IMG/VR virus record: IMGVR_UViG_3300048019_000033 | Location: 1 to 28,475 of that record | DNA length: 28,475 nucleotides | From: a virus | Direction: 5' to 3' (one strand) | Shown: one piece after another, positions 23,601-28,475 of the stretch | Layout of the letters: the number at the start of each line of letters is the position of its first letter | How positions within the stretch are numbered: position 1 is the first letter of the stretch | Translations under genes and position numbers: made by a program | The notes under the pieces: model-generated | Seen by the model: the letters and a program-made list of their open reading frames with translations, nothing else | The model's database searches: none | Told to the model about the DNA's origin: nothing

Positions 23601-26246
23601 TGGGGAGTAGATGACGAACTAGGTAAGATAAGATGGTACATAAATGACGGCTCAGGTATTGGAGCTAGAGATGCGGTTAAGATAGTTGCATTATGTGAAA
23701 GTGGCAATGGAACAAGTACAACAACATTTAGTGGTGCTTTAGCATTCCATACGTCAAGTTACAACGCTCAACCTAGAGAGACTATTAGATTTGACTCAAA
23801 TGGCAATCTTAATGTAAAGATTGGTGACTACCAAGTCAATGGCACAACTGTTATAGACTCTAATCGTAACCTTACCAATGTATCATCTATATTTGCTAGT
23901 AGTAGAATATCTACAAGTTCAACAGTTAGCGCATCATCATTATCTGGGATAACTACCGGTCAAGGCGCTTTCTTTGCTTACCACCCAACTCATACGGCAG
24001 GCACTACCACGTACTACCCAACTATAGGTAGTACGTCTATACATAACAATGGTTATAGACAGCACTTATCATTTGGTCATAAGCGTGCATCTGCGTGGGA
24101 CGAAGCATACATAGCTTTAGGTGGTAATGACGCATACCCAACTAAAGAATGGTTGTTTGACGCTGTATCTGGTTCATTTAGCTCTGAGTCTTATAAGGTA
24201 AGTGGCACGACTGTTATAGATTCTAGCAGAAGCCTTACCAATATAGGATTAATTACTTGCTCAGGATCATTAACAAGTAGTGATAAGGTTAAAAGTGTAT
24301 ACTCAAGCACTAACTATTCACAGCTTGAAAGTAATGCTTCTGGTGGTGTGTTAAAACTTGAAGGTGGTGGCAGTACTTTACTTAGAAGTTATGGGTTATC
24401 AGAGTTCCCTAACGGAATAGGCATTGGGTCTACAACTGTAATAGACTCTAGCCGTAACCTTATTAATGTAGGTAAGATTAACTCAGGTGCTATTACAAAT
24501 GACAACACAGGCGCACTAAGAATACTTCACCCAGATGGAGCATCTTATACATCTAATGGCGCAACTGGAGCAATCAAAATAACCCTACCTGTAGCATGGA
24601 CTAATACCATGATGCGTATGACCGTTAAGGTTTACGAGTATACTACAGGCGAGTCATTTGAGGTTTGTGTTGGTGGGTACAACCACACTGGTAGTAATGG
24701 TCTTTGGTATAACACGTTCGCTCATATCATTAGCGACCCAGACACCAATAGAAACTTTACTGTTAGATATGGTCATGATGGCTCTAAGGCGTGTATATGG
24801 ATAGGTGAAACCAACTCATCTTGGGCGTATCCAAAAGTATCTGTTGTAGACTTTCAAGCAGGGCATAATAGTTCAAGTGAAGCGACATGGGCTACTGGGT
24901 GGAGTGTAGGTTTTGTAACTAGCTTTGGCACTGTTCAGCGCAGTCATACTAATAATGAAGTTGGTATTGATGGATATGAAAAGCGCATTGGTGGGATAAC
25001 AGTAATAGACTCTAGCCGTAATGCTACATTTGCAAATTTAACTACATCTGGGACTACCACACTTGGTAATGGTACTGGCGATAAAACAAAAATAAATGAC
25101 ATACTTGAGTTGTGGTCTACTGATTCTGGTGATGCCCACTTCTACTTTGGTGAGAATAGCTCAGGTGGATACGGGTCTTACTGGAATTGGGATTCTTCCT
25201 ATACCCATACATGGCACTCTAGACATGCAGGTACTAATTCTGCAATTATGTCACACGATACCCGATATACTCACAAGTTTAGAGTTAATAGAGGCATTGA
25301 AAGGGTTGGTCATAGTAACGGCTACTTTATAGGGTCTTATAACTCTACAGGTGCAAATTCCTACAAAACAAACCCAATATACACTATAGGTGATAGCTAT
25401 AGACCTACAGATACCTCACTAGGTAATATGTATGGTGTTGGGTATGCTCATAATAACTTTTGGGGTTCAGGTAAATCTGTCGGTTGGGGTCTTTATGTTT
25501 GTGAAGCAGGTGTATTCAAAACCACTATAGCGGCTGGTGGGTTGTGGCAAAACGGAACTATTGATGCTACAGGTGGTTTTAAGTTAAATAGTACTGTAGT
25601 TATAGATGGAAGTCGTAACCTTACTAATATCGGTAATGCCACTTTAAGCGGTGATATTAATTGCGATGATGTAATTACCAATAGAGTAATAGATAAAGCA
25701 GATAGTTCAACATATCTAGAATTGCGTGGCGATGGTGGCGGGTTAAGAGCGCAAACAGCAAGTGGGCACATAGATATAGGCGCAAGGAATACAAGTCATG
25801 CTCATTTCTACACTGATAGAAGTAACTACTACTTCAACACAGAGATTAGAGTAGACTCAGGGATTATCGGGTCTTACAATGAGGACTTAAAACTACGTAG
25901 AGCGTCAAACAGTAGTCACCAAATGACACTCACCACCTCAGGGGCTACATTTACAGGTAACGTTACAGCATACTCAGATGCTAGACTTAAAGATAATGTG
26001 AAAACATTAGACGGCAGTAAAGTATACGAGATGCGTGGCGTATCATTCACTAAGGACGGTGAACTCGGCTCAGGTGTTATTGCACAGGAACTTGAACAGG
26101 TCGCACCAGAGCTAGTAATGACAAATAGTGATGAGATGCAAACCAAGTCAGTTGCATACGGTAACGTGGTAGGCTATCTTATTGAAGCAATCAAAGAACT
26201 TAAACTCGAAATAGAGGAACTTAAAAATGGCACTAACAGCAATTAA
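17616..26246 (+). CDS. Giant tail-tip hub and fibre protein, J-like, with C-terminal S74 chaperone
   Basis: A single 2876-residue protein of about 8.6 kb. A hydrophobic N terminus is followed by a J-type hub (about 50-470) with EIPVIYGERRVGG and NPALCIRDYLTNSRYGKG (about 211-228). Two FN3-like domains follow (about 480-570 and 577-680). A J-type central region lies at about 680-760. The rest is a very long beta-rich fibre with collar-like repeats and seven TVIDSSRNLTNIG-type units. The C terminus, YSDARLKDNVKTLDGSK...GSGVIAQELEQVAPELV, is an S74 intramolecular chaperone. Ser2787 and Lys2792 are the expected self-cleavage dyad, releasing about 90 residues after trimer folding. The lambda K- and I-type genes that normally lie before J are absent. 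The protein very likely binds the host and fixes its range. Confidence 0.88.
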   Translation: MAFDFGLSALVIAVISAGASYIQAKKAQKKAKEATEGVEANIESNSKEIPVIYGERRVGGTRVYIDTSRDVKHQYLYMVLVMAEGKVESISDIKIDDIPITDSRFTGKITTSVHLGDDNQPVSTLIKNGTKYDNDEDVWDDPYDDEHDPDDLIPSVSYPWGDNHRLRGVAYLALKFKWDENAYSGVPNVTAVVKGKKVYNPDTGVTEWSDNPALCIRDYLTNSRYGKGLPASAIDDTAFISAMNDLNGFTITPFTGSTDTQKLFTMNHVVDTSKTILQNLNDMLLSCRAFLPYSNGLYSLKIDQTSSSVMSIGADKIISGIAIAGTKKEDRFNQVKVNFFNKAQNYKEDQAVYPESDTGLYQTYLTEDEDEPLIDEVDCFSINNYYSAREMARLFLERSRQNMTVAFQGTSELINLEVGEVVSITHPTPQWTNKLFQVQEVALGFDGTVQVTCIEYDAALYTYDTPDEEQPFIGSRLPDPNQVDPVTLLTTTTGTYIESDGKAIGYIDITWSAPSDSLVDRYEIKFQYSSKEEVIEVASAEYRYKPTQDNVSYTISVRAVNGLGIRSSWVDASAITSVVDTTAPSVPTGITATGGIKHITLDWTNPTEDDFDVVEIYAHTSDIADLTTVQTTASLIATVKVDNFQHDLNANEVTRHYFLRSVDRTGNKSAFTDGVSQSTVKVVSGDMDVNELSDISADLGAITGGSININSGVFTVDSSGNMNSTSAVIDGNITAQSLDVEDATVTGTFIAPIGWSDSTYTHVIGRGNLSESVTNLIDERIAEYGLSSSGDFKEATGSFYWEDDDPTDTLQRTYPTISSFSHANGRPVEITITGSRTWSEYLATAPADPVTTENDITLTLQTKLSSSSTWTDLQTWTRDGSPEITGGNYSNSYGNVYYIGVNIAIEYTHTGHTADDYDYRVVIGDNLGTNYTHQVDINLQANEAGTATGGGVNDYADSFTVNTSGVLTIGRTGSLADLTADISTYVSNQVSALVDSAPDALNTLNELASALGDDENFSVTVNNSIATKASKAGDTFTGTVNINKTGTALNIRSAEDTTTPSKITFSTQGTSGTQIGHIQYTHRDGSSYGANESFTIGGTESSTVILADGQFYYKDGIYKKPASGTEAGTRKDANWDTAYGWGNHASAGYLTSVPSEYLTQTEGDARYALPSSVVQTVYQKNMNTSSAGYISFEFTGYVGTIGRDFYVFDVIGYKDFTDAESFVHYTVYLNCKGAFGGTLAENTITADVISRNQSVDANLTFKLERNLSPNNTHKLWIGIDEGYSGIHILHYPTYIGDLTRVSSTSFDFTSTEPTTTATFEPTAYLPLTGGTVTGVTSFVGTDVGGGTSSYADFIIKDVDAHLDITSNSAGSWGSVINLRETDGTDFVNSWSIARNTGSSANLNFNFGTVNDHNVGGIKVSISSTGVISALEGNSNEWNDAFNWGDHGSAGYLTSIPTPIAGDWWNNGFAQIRTDGVMEVGKYIDFHGTDTGTSDFSARVTNNGSHLYASGRWYVNNNQRVFADDYHPNADKWTTARTITLSGDLTGSVSIDGSSNATLSAQVVNDSHTHDGRYVNVTGDTMTGDLILGTNQLNFKTSGDSTSPQLLGHRSSTDLNSRFFTSEGGFSYTTFDGGTSNRPSTVTNNANGLFTFNTHSGSYSHQLSFTNGGGVFHRDNHNGTISSWDRIFADDYHPNADKWTTARTLSLTGDVTGSVSWDGSANASITTVVANDSHTHDGRYYTETESDSRFANITGDTFTGNVNVDGGYLQAHGLFYLRDDLNFINSGANGWHTIIEKNGGNPYFNAIDSYRVGGTTVIDSSRNLTNIGTITTSGKGIFGGDDNYIRVGGSGGGKSGVFGNRMTSNGSNLSYGAYLAYDAFWNGSAWQANRTTLTRKWMTHIGGYHDNNFHINYYGNSASGTWADSDWTRLLTLNSSGLLNTLSGYQVNGTTVIDSSLNLINIDDATIGTGSANFTRYTSANLSVPDLKFYAGGKTGWGVDDELGKIRWYINDGSGIGARDAVKIVALCESGNGTSTTTFSGALAFHTSSYNAQPRETIRFDSNGNLNVKIGDYQVNGTTVIDSNRNLTNVSSIFASSRISTSSTVSASSLSGITTGQGAFFAYHPTHTAGTTTYYPTIGSTSIHNNGYRQHLSFGHKRASAWDEAYIALGGNDAYPTKEWLFDAVSGSFSSESYKVSGTTVIDSSRSLTNIGLITCSGSLTSSDKVKSVYSSTNYSQLESNASGGVLKLEGGGSTLLRSYGLSEFPNGIGIGSTTVIDSSRNLINVGKINSGAITNDNTGALRILHPDGASYTSNGATGAIKITLPVAWTNTMMRMTVKVYEYTTGESFEVCVGGYNHTGSNGLWYNTFAHIISDPDTNRNFTVRYGHDGSKACIWIGETNSSWAYPKVSVVDFQAGHNSSSEATWATGWSVGFVTSFGTVQRSHTNNEVGIDGYEKRIGGITVIDSSRNATFANLTTSGTTTLGNGTGDKTKINDILELWSTDSGDAHFYFGENSSGGYGSYWNWDSSYTHTWHSRHAGTNSAIMSHDTRYTHKFRVNRGIERVGHSNGYFIGSYNSTGANSYKTNPIYTIGDSYRPTDTSLGNMYGVGYAHNNFWGSGKSVGWGLYVCEAGVFKTTIAAGGLWQNGTIDATGGFKLNSTVVIDGSRNLTNIGNATLSGDINCDDVITNRVIDKADSSTYLELRGDGGGLRAQTASGHIDIGARNTSHAHFYTDRSNYYFNTEIRVDSGIIGSYNEDLKLRRASNSSHQMTLTTSGATFTGNVTAYSDARLKDNVKTLDGSKVYEMRGVSFTKDGELGSGVIAQELEQVAPELVMTNSDEMQTKSVAYGNVVGYLIEAIKELKLEIEELKNGTNSN
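22168..22838 (+). repeat. Pair of long fibre repeats within the hub gene
   Basis: Two paralogous segments encode FADDYHPNADKWTTART, then a GD(L/V)TGSVS strand set and NDSHTHDGRY. The identical stretch TTTGCGGATGACTACCACCC is at 22176-22195 and 22674-22693. Histidine-rich NDSHTHDGRY motifs of this type occur in many phage fibres, where the histidines can bind metal at the trimer axis. The second copy continues into TESDSRFAN-type collar sequence. Confidence 0.8.
23040..25634 (+). repeat. Seven interspersed TVIDSSRNLTNIG-type fibre units
   Basis: Units begin at 23040, 23445, 23829, 24192, 24417, 24981 and 25578, each 19 residues long and ending in variants of NLTNIG. The core T-x-V-I-D-(S/G)-(S/N)-R-N is preserved while the intervening domains (225-597 bp apart) differ. 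This suggests a modular shaft in which variable receptor-facing domains are strung between constant connectors. Confidence 0.85.
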
Positions 26247-26484
26247 AACAGTACAGCGTGTAGAAGTATATGGCGATAAGCGAGTCATGGTAGTCTACGA
26301 GATTACCATTGACGACCCTAACGATAACCTTTTGCCTGCTGTATCAAATCAAGTGGTACACCTAAATCCAACTACTGTAACGGTAGATGATGAGGGTGTA
26401 GAAACTACAACAGCAACAGATGTATCTGACCATGATGCACTTGTTCAGACTATCTGTACAGCAGTATGGGCTGAGGATGAGTAA
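26227..26484 (+). CDS. Small protein after the fibre gene, paralogue of the next
   Basis: The 85-residue product begins MALTAIKTVQRVEVYGDKRVMVVYEITIDDPNDNLLP. It starts 20 bases inside the end of the hub gene, with GAGGAAC as ribosome binding site. It shares the layout MA-x-T-x-x-x-T, strand, M-x-V-x-Y, then DP-x-D-x-x-LP with the following 73-residue product. I do not recognise a function. A fibre-associated or tail-tip assembly role is inferred only from position. The stop overlaps the next ATG. Confidence 0.65.
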   Translation: MALTAIKTVQRVEVYGDKRVMVVYEITIDDPNDNLLPAVSNQVVHLNPTTVTVDDEGVETTTATDVSDHDALVQTICTAVWAEDE

Positions 26485-26705
26485 TGGCTATTACAACAAC
26501 TAGAACTCTAGTGGGGATAGATGTTGCGTATGAGAACGGGGTAGTCAGTAAAATGGCTGTCGCATACTCTTACCACTTCGATGACCCTGACGACACAGAA
26601 TTGCCTGTAGACGTAATTAAATGGAAGGAAATATACTCTGATACCGATGTTACAGGTGAGCATGCAGACGTAATCGCTATGCACAATTATTTATACGGTG
26701 AGTAG
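26484..26705 (+). CDS. Small protein, paralogue of the preceding gene
   Basis: The 73-residue product begins MAITTTRTLVGIDVAYENGVVSKMAVAYSYHFDDPDDTELPV, aligning with the previous protein across the N-terminal strands and the DPDD-x-x-LP motif. The C-terminal halves differ. GAGGAT precedes the ATG and the start overlaps the upstream stop, so the two are translated together. Duplication followed by divergence is the simplest reading; no function is recognised. Confidence 0.6.
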   Translation: MAITTTRTLVGIDVAYENGVVSKMAVAYSYHFDDPDDTELPVDVIKWKEIYSDTDVTGEHADVIAMHNYLYGE

Positions 26706-26707
26706 TT

Positions 26708-27817
26708 ATGGCTGATTACATTGTCGGTATATCACATCAAGGTACTGTCTTTGAAGAATGTTGGCCTGACGTAATCAGTATATCTTCCAATAGTTCAACT
26801 ACGGGTTATTCTGGCACTCAGGTTAACAATGCTATAAATAGTAGCTATACAACAGCACCATCTAGTCCATTACCTATTAATACTGGTGATAGGATTAGGG
26901 TTGTGGTTTACGGGCAAAACTATTATCAGCATGACATATCCTTTAATTCCGCTATAGACCCTAGTTTTCTGACCAATGGAACAAGTGTGTCAGGTCTTAA
27001 CGTATCAGGTGTGACTAGGCACTTTCCTAGTTCGACCACTTGGTACACTGTAGGCAACACATCGGGCAACTTTAAGATAAACCTAAACTTCACAGGTTAT
27101 GAAACAGATGACTGTGAGTTTGATGAGCAGGACTTCCTAGCAGGTAGACGGCTTTGGTTTAATGTGTCCTCACTAGGCGCATCTAGTACGCTAATTCCGC
27201 TAGGAATAATATCTGGTGCAATATCTATGGGTAATCTTAGTGATTTCTTTGGCACACCATCTTATACATCCGACACTATAGCGATGTCTGACCTATATAA
27301 AGGTGGATACTTAGTTCCTAATATATCAGAGAATTCCCAAGTTCCTACTAGTGGCTCTGTAAGTCTATCTAACTTCTATAGCTCATACACTAGATTGGAA
27401 TTTGACAAGCATCCTACTACAAAATGGATAGAGGAATTTAGCACGCAGTCCACAGGTACTATGCAAGCGCAATGGGTTATGAATATAACACCTACTGGGC
27501 AAGGTGATTTTGATGTTGGCTACGGTATGCTTAAAGCTAGTGACTTGGAGTACCGTTGGGTGGTCACAGGTGGCAATCAGTTAACCCGTATGGTCATAGA
27601 TGGTAATGTTTACACAACGTCATCAAGTACGTATACTAGTCCTTGGGGTAGCACAGGTACGTTACAATTAGAACGTGACTGGACTTCCGCTAATCAGAGT
27701 TTTGAAATATCTGGCACTGCAAGAGTAGAGGTCAGAAAGGTATGGAACTCTGTAACTTATACTATTTCATCTAGTTCAGCTAGTTGGAAACTGCATAAAT
27801 TTAACTCAGTGGAGTAA
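26708..27817 (+). CDS. Fibre-like virion protein (putative)
   Basis: The 369-residue product is Ser/Thr/Gly-rich and beta-strand-rich. It contains ISMGNLSDFFG followed by VPTSGSVSLSNFYSSY, a motif (I-S-M/L-x-x-(L/F) ... VPxSG-x-(I/V)-SLS-x-FY) that occurs in many phage virion proteins near tail fibres. The C-terminal 120 residues are beta-sandwich-like (LQLERDWTSANQSFEISGTARVEVR). A tail-tip decoration or receptor-binding role is plausible but not shown. GGTGAG supports the start. Confidence 0.6.
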   Translation: MADYIVGISHQGTVFEECWPDVISISSNSSTTGYSGTQVNNAINSSYTTAPSSPLPINTGDRIRVVVYGQNYYQHDISFNSAIDPSFLTNGTSVSGLNVSGVTRHFPSSTTWYTVGNTSGNFKINLNFTGYETDDCEFDEQDFLAGRRLWFNVSSLGASSTLIPLGIISGAISMGNLSDFFGTPSYTSDTIAMSDLYKGGYLVPNISENSQVPTSGSVSLSNFYSSYTRLEFDKHPTTKWIEEFSTQSTGTMQAQWVMNITPTGQGDFDVGYGMLKASDLEYRWVVTGGNQLTRMVIDGNVYTTSSSTYTSPWGSTGTLQLERDWTSANQSFEISGTARVEVRKVWNSVTYTISSSSASWKLHKFNSVE

Positions 27818-27820
27818 AAA

Positions 27821-27973
27821 ATGAACGAAACACAAATCAACGCAATGTTCCAATCACTACAGCAACAGAACCAACAGCTTTCGGGTCAATTAGCCGAAGC
27901 ACATGGACAGCTTGCAGTATTGCAGAAAGAGTTGGAAGAATTAAAGTCTGATGATAAAGACGTTAGTGAGTAG
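27821..27973 (+). CDS. 50-residue coiled-coil peptide
   Basis: ATG at 27821 to TAG at 27971-27973, with GGAG about seven bases upstream. The sequence (MNETQINAMFQSLQQQNQQL, then GQLAEAHGQLAVLQKELEEL) is a near-continuous heptad pattern rich in Q and L, predicting a parallel coiled coil, and it ends acidic. Similar short coiled-coil proteins occur near tail fibre genes in other phages. It could be a small trimerisation or chaperone peptide. It overlaps the next gene by 23 bases. Confidence 0.65.
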   Translation: MNETQINAMFQSLQQQNQQLSGQLAEAHGQLAVLQKELEELKSDDKDVSE

Positions 27974-28475
27974 CTTAATTGTAGTTAGTTTAGGTGTATT
28001 GGCACAGAATACCCAAACAGGGGATCTGAATACCAATACTCAAGACTCTACAGTTAACTCAAATAATTCCACTAGCTCTAAAACCTATAATGGTGCAGGG
28101 TCTAGTGGTATGCCTGTGACATCTACCATTAGTCCTAGCCTTATGTCTAGCGGTAATGATAGCTGTTTACGGTCAAGAGTCGGTGGTATTCAACTGGCTA
28201 TTATTGGTGTATCCCATGGTGCATACTACCAAGATAAAGAATGTAACCGTAGGAAAAATGCTAAGACGCTAAAAGAGTTAGGCATGTCAGTAGCTAGTGT
28301 AGCTTTGATGTGTCAGAACCTGGATATTTGGAAAGCAATGTTTATTGCGGGTACACCATGTCCTATAGTGTCATCTAATAAATTAATAGTGGGCAGGAAT
28401 GCTTACTACTTGATGAGGCAGAACCCAGAATTTCATATACCTAATTACATGGATGATGTTGAGTTCTACAATACG
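27951..28475 (+). CDS. Predicted secreted or periplasmic phage protein (3' end outside the window)
   Basis: The frame is open to the right edge, giving 175 residues so far. MIKTLVSSLIVVSLGVLAQ is a good signal peptide with a Lys near the start, a hydrophobic core and V-L-A before a likely cut at A18. A Ser/Thr/Asn-rich segment follows (about 20-55). Then comes a conserved-looking domain with SGNDSC, DKECNRRKNAKTLKELGMSVASVALMC, and AGTPCP. The four cysteines could form disulfides in the periplasm. The pattern resembles uncharacterised phage proteins encoded after fibre genes, but function is unknown to me. The ATG at 27951 is preferred over GTG at 27966 because it supplies the signal's N-terminal charge. 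Confidence 0.65.
   Translation, partial: MIKTLVSSLIVVSLGVLAQNTQTGDLNTNTQDSTVNSNNSTSSKTYNGAGSSGMPVTSTISPSLMSSGNDSCLRSRVGGIQLAIIGVSHGAYYQDKECNRRKNAKTLKELGMSVASVALMCQNLDIWKAMFIAGTPCPIVSSNKLIVGRNAYYLMRQNPEFHIPNYMDDVEFYNT

Noticed and set aside
27966-27968. GTG start for the last gene
   Set aside because: The ATG at 27951 in the same frame adds MIKTL, which completes a proper signal peptide.

Overview
The window is a segment of a tailed double-stranded DNA bacteriophage (or prophage) genome with a long-tailed, siphovirus-like virion plan. All recognisable genes read on the + strand, they are tightly packed with short start/stop overlaps, and the sequence is AT-rich. The head and tail order resembles lambda: Nu1-like small terminase, GpA-type large terminase, connector, lambda-B-type portal, protease/capsid, connectors, tail terminator, tube protein, G/GT chaperones, tape measure, M-like and L-like tip proteins, J-like hub/fibre. 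The host cannot be read from the sequence. The protein style and the marine-type fibre repeats suggest an aquatic gammaproteobacterium, which is inference. No integrase, lysis gene, tRNA or CRISPR is visible.

Left module (1-4097): a short gene, two hairpin terminator-like elements, and a consensus promoter. The promoter is followed by a gene-free stretch (about 318-756) that folds by eye into many helices, including a possible pseudoknot. I regard this as a candidate large structured non-coding RNA and the most interesting item here. It is followed by a PD-(D/E)XK-like nuclease, a superfamily 2 helicase, a stand-alone primase-type zinc-finger protein, a small XRE-type DNA-binding protein, and a gpZ-like minor tail protein far from the other tail genes.

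Middle module (4098-5830): a 400-base gene-free region carries three 16-bp repeats spaced exactly 33 bp apart, CGGT-containing repeats and AT-rich DNA, making it a candidate origin or operator region. It leads into a near-consensus promoter, six small genes (two under 50 codons) with G-rich ribosome binding sites, and a strong intrinsic terminator.

Right module (5831-28475): a gene-free region with a 15-bp direct repeat, five tandem degenerate octamers and an inverted repeat precedes a promoter and the packaging, head and tail genes. Notable features are a fused head-protease/major-capsid reading frame with an internal ribosome binding site and ATG for the capsid part, a canonical A AAA AAC -1 frameshift site in the tail chaperone gene, and a 2876-residue hub/fibre protein with a C-terminal S74 self-cleaving chaperone. 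Downstream are two related small proteins, a fibre-like protein, a coiled-coil peptide and the start of a predicted secreted protein that runs off the window.
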